Positions 35,823 to 44,717 of a stretch of 64,000 bases of DNA are shown piece after piece. The translations under genes were made by a program, and so were the position numbers. The DNA comes from JAOUGY01 sp963785075 (GTDB taxonomy: Bacteria > Actinomycetota > Acidimicrobiia > Spongiisociales > ZC4RG35), in contig CAWATW010000011.1 of the NCBI GenBank assembly GCA_963785075.1, positions 65,166 through 129,165 of the forward strand, read 5' to 3'. The notes under the pieces are model-generated. The model did not search any database. It saw only the letters and a list, made by a program, of their open reading frames with translations, and was not told the origin of the DNA. The first letter of the stretch is position 1; every line of letters starts with the position of its first letter.

Positions 35823-36887
35823 TCAGGGTGTCTCGCTCTGGCAGAGTGCTCCCCGTTCTACGCCGTGCGGGCAATAGACCTGAGCCATCGTCCTCGTCAC
35901 TGTCCATGTTCCCGCCTCGTCTGCGATGGTCAGTTGCAGCCGGAAGCCGCCGCTGAATGGGAACAGGCCTTCGGCGCGGTCCATGCAAGGGAGCACAACG
36001 TCGACGACCGCGAGCGCCGGCTCGCCGTCGGTGACGCTGAGGACCCGACCGGACGACGCCCCTCCACAATCGACCGATTCGATCCAATGCTCCACAACGA
36101 GGCGCGCGACCTCGCTGGATGTGGCTCCGGTCTGCCCGACCCAGCTTCCCCCAGGTTCGAACGGCGCACTCAGGAGCGCGGTGTCCAGCAGCTCAGCCGG
36201 CGGTTCGGGCAGCACATCCTCGGTGGCGGGCACATCAGCCTCGGACAACGCCACATCCCCGTTCTGCGAGGACGCATCCTCTTCTCGGGGTGCCGGCGCC
36301 TCGTCTTCTGGAAGGACCGTCGCCGGGATCGAGGCCGCAGGCGTGTTTTGGCCGGACTCTGAGCCGTCGGAGAGCAACCAATATGTCACAGCCAGAGCTA
36401 GCACCACGAAGAAGCCGAAGAGCCACCTTTCCGGGTGGTGACTTCGGGGACGTTGCGCAACAGTCCTGCGCCTGTCCGCCGTCTGCTTGCTCGCGTCGAG
36501 CGGACCACCGTTTCGAAGGGTCGCGACGAGTAACCGATAGCCATCAGCGTTGGGATTGCCGCCCCATCCGATCAGGTCGGCTGCCTGAACCCGCCGAAAC
36601 TCCAGCGGGATCACCGAATCATCTAGTCGGGCTGGGACCAGCTTCGCCATCGAAGCTGCCTCCTCGGCTTCGGCGACCACCCAACGCGAGCCCACCGACT
36701 GCCGCGACCACAGGACCACCACCTTGCGGGCGTCCCGCAAGGCCCTGTCGATCACCTCGTCGAAGGTCTCGCCGGGCGGGATCTCTCGGTCGAACCACAC
36801 ATCGAAGCCATCCGCGGCAAGACGTCGAGCCAGTTGGTCCGCTTCCGGCTCATCCGCTCTTGCGTAGCTGATCATGACATCAGCCAT
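35823..36887 (-). CDS. Membrane-anchored TIR-domain protein
   Basis: 354 residues from ATG 36887. Residues 2-125 are a TIR_2 domain: VMISYARADEPEADQLARRL, FDVWFDREIPPGETF, KVVVLWSRQSVGSRWVVAEA with the candidate catalytic Glu 73, four residues after Trp 69. One transmembrane helix lies at about 155-173, followed by an acidic Ser/Pro/Glu linker (175-235) and an extracytoplasmic domain of about 120 residues with two or three Cys that I do not recognise. TIR domains in bacteria are often NAD+-cleaving defence effectors or scaffolds. It is divergent from a second TIR gene, with 358 bp between their starts. No ThsA, SIR2 or cyclase gene is adjacent. Confidence 0.8.
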   Translation of the reverse strand: MADVMISYARADEPEADQLARRLAADGFDVWFDREIPPGETFDEVIDRALRDARKVVVLWSRQSVGSRWVVAEAEEAASMAKLVPARLDDSVIPLEFRRVQAADLIGWGGNPNADGYRLLVATLRNGGPLDASKQTADRRRTVAQRPRSHHPERWLFGFFVVLALAVTYWLLSDGSESGQNTPAASIPATVLPEDEAPAPREEDASSQNGDVALSEADVPATEDVLPEPPAELLDTALLSAPFEPGGSWVGQTGATSSEVARLVVEHWIESVDCGGASSGRVLSVTDGEPALAVVDVVLPCMDRAEGLFPFSGGFRLQLTIADEAGTWTVTRTMAQVYCPHGVERGALCQSETP

Positions 36888-37245
36888 GAAAAACCACCCT
36901 TCTCATCCGATGATGACGGGACTCATCTCTCAGCTGAAGAGGCAAATGTCAGATGATGGCTATCGAGGCTGCCGGCGCGACTCCTACTTCACATGATCTG
37001 GGACCGTCGCGGTCGATGTCGATATTTCCGCCACGTCATTTGGCGTGCTGCGGCCTGGTGTACGGGGGCCTGACAATTGATGCGACCGGCCAAGCGGACC
37101 GCCGCCCGTCCCAACCAACGCTGATGGCCTACATCACTGAGGTTCCCACCGGAGAAGGGAAATGCTCTCGCCGGGACGCCGACCGTTCGCGGCCTCCTCT
37201 CGTCGGCCCGCCGGCACCTGTTACGACCCTCACGGAACCGGTAGG
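36888..37245. other. Divergent intergenic region between two TIR genes
   Basis: 358 bp that should contain both promoters. A 99-codon plus-strand open frame (36953-37249) has no ribosome site or recognisable content and is not called. No convincing operator palindrome was seen. Confidence 0.5.
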
Positions 37246-39433
37246 GTGAAAACCCGGCCCCGCGGACCTGCTCACACCGGAGGATCCCGCCGGACCCACG
37301 CGACCCGGAGGTGGGCGACGAACAGCGCGAGCCACGTCTTCATCAGTTATCGCCGGTCCGACAGCGCCGACATCTCCGGACGGATCAGCGACTTCATGTC
37401 GCGACGATACGGAGGCGAGCGCGTATTCCAGGATGTCGACGACATCGCCCCGGGCGCCCGTTGGGACGAGCGGATCGACCTCGCCATGGCATCGAGCGAC
37501 GTGGTGCTGGTGGTCATAGGCCCTGACTGGCTGACAGCGGCCACTGAGGATGGCCGCCGTCGTCTCGAGGACCCGAACGATGAACTGCGCCGCGAGGTGG
37601 CGACCTCACTCGGAATGGCCCAGACGGTGATCCCGGTACTCGTCGGTGGAGCGCCGATGCCGAGCGAATCCGACCTCCCCGACGACATCAGGGCGCTGTC
37701 GCGTCGGCAGGCGGTCACCATCCGCAGCGGCGAGGGATTCCACATCGACGTGCAGTCGCTCGCTGCCGTGATCGACCCAAAGATGCGGGATCGCCGGCGG
37801 ATCTGGTTGCTCGGAGGTGTAGCGGCGACGCTTCTCGCAGTCACGGTGTCCGCCATCGTGCTCGCCATGCCGGGCGTTCAGGAATCGGCGGGCCCCGTGG
37901 CGACAACAGGATCCACGACGACGACAGGTTCCACGACGATCACGGGTTCGACCACGATCACCACCACGACCACGCCGGCCGGGATCACGCAGTCGGAGGT
38001 GGAGTCTCTTTCGGGGACGTTCAACATCGCCGTCGTCACCTTCACCGCAGAGCCTGAGGGCGATCAGGCGGTCAACCTCGAAGCGGCCCAGGCGGCCGAA
38101 GACCTGTTCGGCTTCCTCGCTTCGCAACTCACAGGGGCAGGGTCGAGTTCTCCACTGCTCGAGGACCTCGACATCGGGCTGTTCGAACGCCCGGAGCCGG
38201 ATGGAACGGAGGACATTGACCTCGAAGACTTCGCCGGCGAGGTGAATGCCGACATCGTGGTCTCGGCGACTCTCAGGTCGGAGGAGTCCGGGGGGAGTGC
38301 GTTCCAACCGAGGTTCGCAGTCCGCAACGGACCCTTCGAACGCAGTGCCCAGCTTGCGGGCGACTACGGGCTCGGCGGATCCGAGGTCTTCGTCGGCGGA
38401 TTCGAGTCGCCGGTCGTTCGATCTGCGCTCCGGACCACCATGCGACGGCGAGCATGCATCCTCGTCCATCTGGTGACCGGGATGAGCCTTTATCGGGAGC
38501 AGGCGTATCGTCCGGCGGCCGAGAGCTTCCTGGCAGCGGCCGAGGCTACTCGATGTCCAGATCCGCCTCCCACGGGTCGGACCGGCTCCGACGGTCAGGA
38601 GATCGCCTTTCTATTCCTCGGCAGCATAGAGATGCTGGATGGGGACTTCGATGCAGCCGAGGCCTGGTACGACCGGGTAATCGAGCTCGACGAGACGTCG
38701 GTTCGAGCGTTCGTCGGACGGGCCGAGGTCGCGTTCCAACGGGCGCGCGCCGACTGCATCACGGGTGAGGTCGACTCACAGGTCGACCTCACCCGCCTGC
38801 AGAAGGGCGCGCAAAGCACATGTCGCAGCCCTCGAGGTGTCCCGCCGGGCTACAGAATCCGGCGATTTCGAAGTCCCGTACCTGGACACGCAGGCAGATC
38901 TCCAGCGCGGCCGGATCGAACTCTGCATCGGCGTGGCCGAGGGCTCCTCACTGCAGTCGGCCCGCGAACCATTCGAAGCCGTGGTCGATGACTACGTCTC
39001 CGGCGAAGACGACGAACAAGATCGGATCGCCGATCTGGCCGCCGAGGCGTACGCAGGATTGGGGTTCATCGCGCTCGGCGTGGACTCTGCGCCCGATAAG
39101 GCGCTCGACCTGTTCACTCGTGCGATCGACCTGAACCCGGCCCGCGATCGCCGTCTAGTCTTCCTGGCCGCCCGCGCCGGCGCATACGAACAACTCGGCC
39201 GGACGGACGAGGCAGCCACCGACTGCGAAGTCGTCGCTTCGGTAGGTAGCGGCTCCGATTGTCCGCTCTTGATCGACGAACTCATCGAAGACCTGACCGA
39301 AGCCCTCCCGTTCACCGGCTTCTCGTCCGAGCTCGTGGACTTGGCGATTGCGGGCATGCTGCTCCTGAGCCTTGGCTGGGCACTCCTCGGCGTAGCCGCC
39401 CGAAAGCCAGGAGTGCCCGGTCGTCGGCGTTGA
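37246..39433 (+). CDS. TIR-TM-TPR protein with C-terminal LPFTG sorting signal, one frameshift
   Basis: About 728 residues. A TIR domain spans about 29-155 (SHVFISYRRSDSADISGRIS, RVFQDVDDIAPGARWDERID, VVLVVIGPDWL, DELRREVATSLG). A transmembrane helix is at 186-208, followed by a Thr/Gly/Ser repeat linker (TTGSTTTTGSTTITGSTTIT). A sensor-like region begins FNIAVVTFTAEPEGDQAVNL, then TPR-type repeats (AFLFLGSIEMLDGDFDAAEA; YAGLGFIALGVDSAPDKALD). The C-terminus is LPFTG, a hydrophobic helix and an Arg-rich tail. One extra base near 38812 breaks the frame (span 3n+1). The start is uncertain: GTG 37246 or an upstream ATG at 37162. If the signals are read literally, a cytoplasmic TIR is linked to a wall-anchored outer part. 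Confidence 0.75.
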
Positions 39434-39760
39434 CGGATGTTCGAGGGGCAGAATGGTCCCTTTGCGTCGAGGTAGGGAGCCGATGGCTGCCGACGCTGTC
39501 GACCAACGATCGCAAGAACCACTCGCATTTCGACGAGGTGCTGGATCTGCTCGCTGCCAGAAAGCCTTTGGTACGACGAAGTCGTCGACCACGTCGGGAT
39601 CAATCTCGCATCGTTTCGAGGGCCCCGGCCGCAACTCCTCGAGATTGGGATGCAATGCTATGCGGGCAAGCGCCTGTTCGCAGTAGCCCCCGCCGGCCTC
39701 CTCTGGAGCCAAGAGGGCGGAACCTCCTTTCGGAGGCATGGCGGGTGTGGGCGAGCACTA
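39430..39760 (+). CDS. Small unrecognised protein, frameshifted
   Basis: Starting at TTG 39430, which overlaps the TIR-TPR stop, the frame reads GAEWSLCVEVGSRWLPTLST, then KNHSHFDEVLDLLAARKPL. After a shift near 39570 another frame gives YDEVVDHVGINLASFRGPRP, then LLEIGMQCYAGKRLFAVAPA. Both halves look like one protein of about 100 residues. The end is not clear. It may be co-transcribed with the TIR-TPR gene. Family unknown. Confidence 0.4.
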
Positions 39761-39780
39761 GGGTCCGCTACGGTGGCCGC

Positions 39781-40203
39781 ATGGAGCGGTTCGCAGCGTC
39801 CGCGTTGACGCACATGTTGGTGGTGGCCGATCCGACCGCCAGCCGGGACTGGTACGTGAGCGTGCTCGACGCTTCGGTGTACGGTGAGTACGGCGGAACC
39901 TCAGTGGTGCTCGAGCTGCTGGGCAACTGGATTCTGCTGGTGTCGGGTGGCGGTCCGACACCTGGCAAGCCTTCGGTGACCCTCGACGCACCAGCCGATC
40001 CGGATCTCGTGAGCGGGCAGATCATCTTCCGGGTCGACGACTGTCGAGCGACCTACGACCTGCTGCGATCGCGCGGCGCCGAGTTCTTGGCGCCGCCCGT
40101 GGACCGCGGAGGAGAGATCCGCGCCTTCTTCCGGGACCTCGACGGTCACCTGTTCGAGATCTCCGAGCTGACCCGACCCCTCCGAGAGGCGTCACGGCGG
40201 TGA
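39781..40203 (+). CDS. VOC-family (glyoxalase/dioxygenase fold) protein
   Basis: 140 residues from ATG 39781. A typical two-module VOC fold: THMLVVADPTASRDWYVSVL at the start, a central TSVVLELLGNWILLVSGGGP, then IFRVDDCRATYDLLRSRGAE and the C-terminal FFRDLDGHLFEISEL. Metal-ligand positions (His near residue 11, Glu near the end of the last strand) are present. The family covers glyoxalase I, dioxygenases and resistance proteins; the substrate is not evident. It sits 45 bp before the MDMPI-family gene on the same strand. Confidence 0.8.
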   Translation: MERFAASALTHMLVVADPTASRDWYVSVLDASVYGEYGGTSVVLELLGNWILLVSGGGPTPGKPSVTLDAPADPDLVSGQIIFRVDDCRATYDLLRSRGAEFLAPPVDRGGEIRAFFRDLDGHLFEISELTRPLREASRR

Positions 40204-40248
40204 CGCGATCGGTAGCCTCGGCAAGGAACCCGATGGAAGGATCGAGTC

Positions 40249-40923
40249 GTGGCTTCGTACACCGAGTGGGTTGATCTTCTCGAGCGTGAGCTCGGCTCAG
40301 TCCTCCGAGGGTTCCGCAGCGTCTCGGGGGACCAATGGTCGCTTCCGACACGCCTGGAACCGCTGGACCCGTCGCTTCCGCATTGGACGATCTTCGAACT
40401 CGCCGGACACTTCGACATCTCGATCGGCTTGACGAGGATGCTGATCGCCGAACCGCAGAAAGGCCAGCCGGGCCGTGACCGTGTGAGCTTCTTCATCTTC
40501 CCTCGCTCGGAGGTGGCGCCCGTCGTGTACGACTACGCCTACAAGATGGTTGAAGGCAAAGGTCCGTTTGACATGGTGAGTGTACTGGAAGAGACGTTCG
40601 GTCAGACGGTCGAGGAGTCGAGGGCCACAGCGCCCGATACGGTTGGCTCCGGCTACTACGCACTCATGCGACTCGACGAGTTCGTACCGACGCGAGTGGT
40701 GGAGGCGGTGGTGCACGGACTCGACCTGACCGATGCTCTCGGCGTTGGCCCAGCGGCCACGTCCGACGGCATCAGACTCACCGCCGGGATTTTGGACGAG
40801 CTCTTGGCGCGTAGGACCGTCGCTGGGCGTCCTGCAGACCTGTCCGACGACCTGGAATGGATCAGAGCGGCATCCGGACGTGGCTTGGACCACCCCGACC
40901 CGCGTCTGCCATTGATCGGCTGA
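40249..40923 (+). CDS. DinB/maleylpyruvate-isomerase-family (MDMPI) protein
   Basis: 224 residues from GTG 40249. The N-terminal four-helix bundle starts WVDLLERELGSVLRGFRSVS and includes LAGHFDISIGLTRMLI. A second His-bearing helix reads RVVEAVVHGLDLTDALG. This is the pattern of mycothiol-dependent maleylpyruvate isomerase/DinB-like enzymes, in which these His residues bind a metal. Most members are thiol-dependent transferases of unknown substrate in actinobacteria. The order with a VOC gene upstream and a VOC relic downstream suggests a small detoxification cluster. Confidence 0.75.
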   Translation: MASYTEWVDLLERELGSVLRGFRSVSGDQWSLPTRLEPLDPSLPHWTIFELAGHFDISIGLTRMLIAEPQKGQPGRDRVSFFIFPRSEVAPVVYDYAYKMVEGKGPFDMVSVLEETFGQTVEESRATAPDTVGSGYYALMRLDEFVPTRVVEAVVHGLDLTDALGVGPAATSDGIRLTAGILDELLARRTVAGRPADLSDDLEWIRAASGRGLDHPDPRLPLIG

Positions 40924-40967
40924 AGTCGTTGCACAGGTTTGGCGCATCGTCGAACGTTCACCAAACA

Positions 40968-41260
40968 TCCCGACGCCGATCGCTGCCACCATCGACTGCT
41001 CCGATCTGGAGGCGACGAGCAGTTTTGGGGTGGGTTGCTCGGCGCGAAGTTCCAGATCGCCAGCACTTCGGGTTTCTCGCTCACGCGCCGGACCGTAACG
41101 TGACGATCTGACTGCAGCAGGCCCCCGAGGAGCGAGCAGGCAAGACCGGGTCCACCTCGACTTCGTCGCGGAAGACCTCGACGCCTCCCTCGAGCGTGTC
41201 GTTGCTCTGGGCGGTGCGATCGGGGAGCGCGGGGAGTCGTTCGACATCATGCGGGCCTAG
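40968..41260 (+). pseudogene. VOC-family relic
   Basis: Reads PIAATIDCSDLEATSSFWGG, then LLGAKFQIASTSGFLAHAPD and NVTI followed by a TGA stop. A shifted frame continues RVHLDFVAEDLDASLERVVA, then LGGAIGERGESFDIM and a TAG at 41258. The final strand, with the DPEGNxF motif, is missing. One nonsense codon, one frameshift and a lost C-terminus point to decay rather than sequence error alone. Confidence 0.6.
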
Positions 41261-41532
41261 GCTGGTTTAGGGTGTGGGAACTCATGTCGAGCTGCCCTCC
41301 TGGGGTCGCGTCTGGCCGATTCTTCTGAATGAACGATGGCGCGACCGCCGTGATCTGGATGGGCGCCGGCAGCAATCCGCGGCGCATCTGGATGCTCCGG
41401 CATGATCATCGAGAGATGAAGAGGCGCTCGACCGCGGAAGAATGCCCTTGACTCCCAGAATGGGGCACAGCTTGGCGGGAGGCGAAGAAGGGGGGTTTCA
41501 CTCTGCGTCGACCAGTCGTATCCGGGAGGTCG
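41261..41532. other. Intergenic, nothing recognisable
   Basis: About 270 bp between the VOC relic and the end of the methyltransferase gene. No gene, hairpin or repeat of note was seen. Confidence 0.4.
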
Positions 41533-42309
41533 CTAGGCGAATGCCTTCACGGCCCACGCTCGGGCTGTGAGGTCCAGCCGCCCGTCTTCACGTGCCAGGG
41601 TCTGCTGCAGCGTGGATCTAAGACGTTCGCGCTCGGTAGGTGGCAGCGACATCACGTAGCTCGGGGCCGGTCCCTGACCACCCAGCATGGGGGTCCAGAA
41701 CTCGTCGAAGCTCTCGAATGGGGTTGGGATCGACAACCCCGTGATCTCGACATCGGCGAGACCTGAACTCCTGAAGAGCTCGGTGAGTCGGTCCGGGTCG
41801 CACAGAGGGAACCTGGTCGCCTCGTCGAGATGCGCGATCGACGGGTCGAGCGCGATGGCGGCGTCCCAGAACGATCGAATCATCTGCATCCCGGCCCGGT
41901 AGTCCCAGACATACGCAGCGATCACGCCGCCGGCCCTCGTGACGCGTCGCAACTCCAGTACCCCGATCGCCGGATCGGGGACGAAGTTCAGGGCGAGACC
42001 GCTCACCGCGACGTCGAACTCATCGGCTTCGAACGGGAGATCTTGGGCATCGCCGACCCGGAGATCCGCCCCCGGCCCGAGCGAGTGTCTCGCAGCGGCG
42101 ATGAAGCCTGCGGAGGGATCGACGGCCGCCACCGACCGTGGGTCGGACAGGTCGAGGATCATCCGGCTCAGGGCACCGGTGCCACATCCCACGTCGAGCC
42201 ATCGCGCTCCGGGCGACACGTCGAGCCAGTTGAGAAACTGACGAGCGACCGGCCGGCTCCAACGCCCCATGTAGTCGTCATACTTCGATCCTTCGTCCCA
42301 TGCGTCCAC
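41533..42309 (-). CDS. SAM-dependent methyltransferase (class I, UbiE-like)
   Basis: 258 residues from GTG 42309. The SAM-binding motif I WLDVGCGTGALSRMIL is at about residues 37-52, motif II/III blocks include VAAVDPSAGFIAAARH and VGDAQDLPFEADEFDVAVSG, and LELRRVTRAGGVIAAYVWDY follows. It belongs to the Methyltransf_11/UbiE-type group acting on small molecules. The longer in-frame upstream extension lacks conservation and was dropped. It lies downstream of the SLH protein on the same strand with a 65-bp gap. Substrate unknown. Confidence 0.85.
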   Translation of the reverse strand: MDAWDEGSKYDDYMGRWSRPVARQFLNWLDVSPGARWLDVGCGTGALSRMILDLSDPRSVAAVDPSAGFIAAARHSLGPGADLRVGDAQDLPFEADEFDVAVSGLALNFVPDPAIGVLELRRVTRAGGVIAAYVWDYRAGMQMIRSFWDAAIALDPSIAHLDEATRFPLCDPDRLTELFRSSGLADVEITGLSIPTPFESFDEFWTPMLGGQGPAPSYVMSLPPTERERLRSTLQQTLAREDGRLDLTARAWAVKAFA

Positions 42310-42374
42310 TGCTGCAACCGTACTCCCGGGACGGTTCGTGAGCCCGGGAGCACGGTTCGGTCCTGGCGTCGGAG

Positions 42375-43961
42375 TCAGCGCATCGCCCCGAGTGCCCGAT
42401 GGAGGAAGGCCGTCATTTGGCCCCGAGTCACATAGTCGTCGGGGCAGTACAGACCTGCGTCCGCATCGCATCCGTCGGCGATCCCGGCCGCTGCCACGGC
42501 ATCGATGTCGGATTCGAAGACCGAGGTGTCGTCGTCGGTGAACATGTCACCGGGATCGACCTCCGGGAGCCCCAATGCCCGCACGAGGAACGCAGCCATC
42601 TGCCCGCGGGTGACAAGGTCGTCAGGGCAGAACTGGTCGTTGGCCGGAGGGTTGCAGCCCTGTGTGACCAGCGACTCGGCAAGGGCGTTGATGTCGTCTT
42701 CGAACACGGTGCCGTTGTCGTCGAGGAAGTAGTCGGCGCTGACGGGCAGATTGCCGGGCCTCGGCGGGAGGTCGATCGCCCGGTTCAGGAACGCCGCCAT
42801 CTGGCCACGGGTCACCGGCTCGTCGGGACAGAACTGCGTGTTGAGCGGCGGGTTACAGCTCTTCGTGACACCCTCCCGGGCGGCCCAAAAGATGTCATCG
42901 GAGAACACAAACCCGGCGTCGAGCGGGACCACGTCGAACGGGTGTCGCTCGATCACCGTGTGGTCGACCGCTGATCGCTCGATCCAGACGTTCCGATCGG
43001 TGGTCGGAGCAGGGAACGAAGCCGTGAAGTCGGGAAGACCCAGGACGCTGTCGATGTTGGCTACCCCCTGGCCGTCCCTACCGAACACGAAATAGAACTC
43101 GGCCGTCATCAGAAAACGTTCGTCGGCCGGGAACCCAACGAACTGAGCGTCCAGGATGAACCCGTCCGACTCCTCGACGTTGTAGACGAAGGACACCAGG
43201 GTCGTGTCCAGGTCGAGGTCCACGGCGATCTCGGCACCGTCCGGGGACACTGCGATGTTGGTGACGCCGTTCACGTTCTCGGTGACGAAGTCCGCCGCCG
43301 GAAGGAGGACAACGGTGCCCGTCGACTGGTCGACCCGTGCCGCCACGGGCTGGTTCTGGCCGTTGCGCGCCGTTACGCCCACGTAGCGACCATCCCGGCT
43401 CGCGGCCACGGACTCCACCACCCAGTCCGCCGCGATGTCGACGGTCTCGAAACTCCGATCGGCAGGGTCGTAGAAGCCGAGGCCGCGAAGCCCGTCGAGG
43501 AGCAGAAAACGACCGTCGTCGATCACATTCATCAGCGACGTGAGATACACCGAGGGCTCGAACTCGTCTTTCACCTCGGTCACCGTCGAGGTTGTCGGGT
43601 CGTACACCTCGAACCGTTCCGGCGATGCCCCGAACGACGATGTTCGTATCACGACATGGCGCCCGTTGCCGCTGGCTCCGGCGAACGCTTCGTCTCCGCC
43701 CTCGATCGGGACGATCTGGAACGCGCGACCTTTCACGTCGTACACGTAGACGTCGGTGATGTCGTCGGTGTCAGAGGCGACGAGACCGTCGTCCGTCGAC
43801 ACGAAAACCCAAGCACCGTCGTCGCTGACACCGTGGAGCGAACTGAAGTCCTCGAACTCGAGACTGATGTCTTGAGCGCCGGCCGGGAGCGCCGCGACCA
43901 ATGTGAGTGCCGCTACCAGAAGCCCGACCATGGATTGTCTTTGGCGTGATTTGGACCGCAT
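42375..43961 (-). CDS. Secreted protein with beta-propeller-like N-terminus and three S-layer-homology repeats
   Basis: 528 residues from ATG 43961 with GGAGA upstream. A signal peptide comes first (QSMVGLLVAALTLVAALPAG, cleavage after AGA). Residues about 30-320 repeat a 45-residue beta pattern with DDGRFLLLDG / SRDGRYVGVTA / SPDGAEIAVD motifs, as in TolB/WD40-like propellers. Three SLH-like repeats follow, each with F.DDI.aLAe.gVT.GCNPP.N..FCPDd.VTRGQMAAFL.RAL. The SLH part should fix the protein to the wall or S-layer. It is the intact relative of the fragment at 35454-35660. Function of the propeller unknown. Confidence 0.8.
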   Translation of the reverse strand: MRSKSRQRQSMVGLLVAALTLVAALPAGAQDISLEFEDFSSLHGVSDDGAWVFVSTDDGLVASDTDDITDVYVYDVKGRAFQIVPIEGGDEAFAGASGNGRHVVIRTSSFGASPERFEVYDPTTSTVTEVKDEFEPSVYLTSLMNVIDDGRFLLLDGLRGLGFYDPADRSFETVDIAADWVVESVAASRDGRYVGVTARNGQNQPVAARVDQSTGTVVLLPAADFVTENVNGVTNIAVSPDGAEIAVDLDLDTTLVSFVYNVEESDGFILDAQFVGFPADERFLMTAEFYFVFGRDGQGVANIDSVLGLPDFTASFPAPTTDRNVWIERSAVDHTVIERHPFDVVPLDAGFVFSDDIFWAAREGVTKSCNPPLNTQFCPDEPVTRGQMAAFLNRAIDLPPRPGNLPVSADYFLDDNGTVFEDDINALAESLVTQGCNPPANDQFCPDDLVTRGQMAAFLVRALGLPEVDPGDMFTDDDTSVFESDIDAVAAAGIADGCDADAGLYCPDDYVTRGQMTAFLHRALGAMR

Positions 43962-44191
43962 AGGGTCTCCTCTCGCCCCCCACGACGAGCATAAAGGCCT
44001 TGTTTCATGCCTGCCCCGCAGAGTGTTGGTTCTCGTGTACCGACGGTTCCATATATGCACGTTTCGATATGAACGATCCGAAAAGGGCCACGAGTCCCAA
44101 GAGTCTGTGACTGCTCAGGGAACCCGAATCCGCCAGCGGCAGCGGCAGTGGGCGTAAGGTCGCAAAGACCTCTTGGAAGGAGATGGACAGA

Positions 44192-44599
44192 ATGCGAAGA
44201 TTGGCATCTCTTGCATCGATGGTGCTTGGACTGCTCATGATCGTTGGAGCGATCACCACCTGGGTGATCGTGAGCAGCACGCTCGACGCCCAGAACATCA
44301 CTGTTTCCGACGACGCAACCTGCGCCGCCGGTGACGACGTGAATGGTCCGTGGAGTGCATACTGCGAGGCCAAGATCATCGATCAGCATGCGATGGACGC
44401 GACCGGTGGCCTGACCTACGCCGAACTCGACCGTGAGGATCCGCTGCGCCAGACGGCGATGAACGCTGCGTTCCTGCAGTCTTCGTTGTTCACGTCGGTG
44501 GTTGCATTCGGAGTGGCAGGCATGGCGCTGTTGATGGGAATCGTGTTCATCCTCATCGGTCTCGGCATCCGGGACGTGTCGATGAGAACGAACGTATGA
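44192..44599 (+). CDS. Small two-helix membrane protein
   Basis: 135 residues from ATG 44192, with AAGGAGA about 8 bases upstream. One helix is near the N-terminus (SMVLGLLMIVGAITTWVIVS) and one near the C-terminus (VVAFGVAGMALLMGIVFILI). The 70-residue part between them is probably outside the membrane and contains two Cys that could form a disulfide (DDATCAAGDD, SAYCEAKI). Family not recognised. A strong hairpin follows the gene. Confidence 0.65.
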   Translation: MRRLASLASMVLGLLMIVGAITTWVIVSSTLDAQNITVSDDATCAAGDDVNGPWSAYCEAKIIDQHAMDATGGLTYAELDREDPLRQTAMNAAFLQSSLFTSVVAFGVAGMALLMGIVFILIGLGIRDVSMRTNV

Positions 44600-44631
44600 G
44601 CTGAGAGTGAACGCGTAGAACGCGGACATTG

Positions 44632-44666
44632 GCGGGGCGGAACGGGTTGCGACCCTTCCGCCCCGC
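44632..44666. terminator. Hairpin terminator between converging genes
   Basis: GCGGGGCGGAAcGGGT pairs with GACCCTTCCGCCCCGC in a near-perfect 16-bp stem with a short loop. It lies between the small membrane protein and the end of the MFS gene, so it may serve both. Confidence 0.7.
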
Positions 44667-44717
44667 TGCGTTGTGTGACCACCGCCAGGCTCAGGGGTCG
44701 CTGCCAGGCCGCAACGC

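Noticed and set aside
36953..37249. 99-codon ORF between the two TIR genes
   Set aside because: No ribosome site, no motif and ordinary GC-rich random composition. Left as intergenic.
30068..39433. A complete CBASS or Thoeris system
   Set aside because: TIR and deoxyribosyltransferase-like domains are present, but there is no cyclase, ThsA-like SIR2/SLOG effector, E1/E2 or JAB gene next to them.
20276..39433. A right-hand attachment repeat of the tRNA-Met 3' end
   Set aside because: I looked for a copy of the tRNA 3' sequence in the accessory region and saw none, so the island's right border is not defined.
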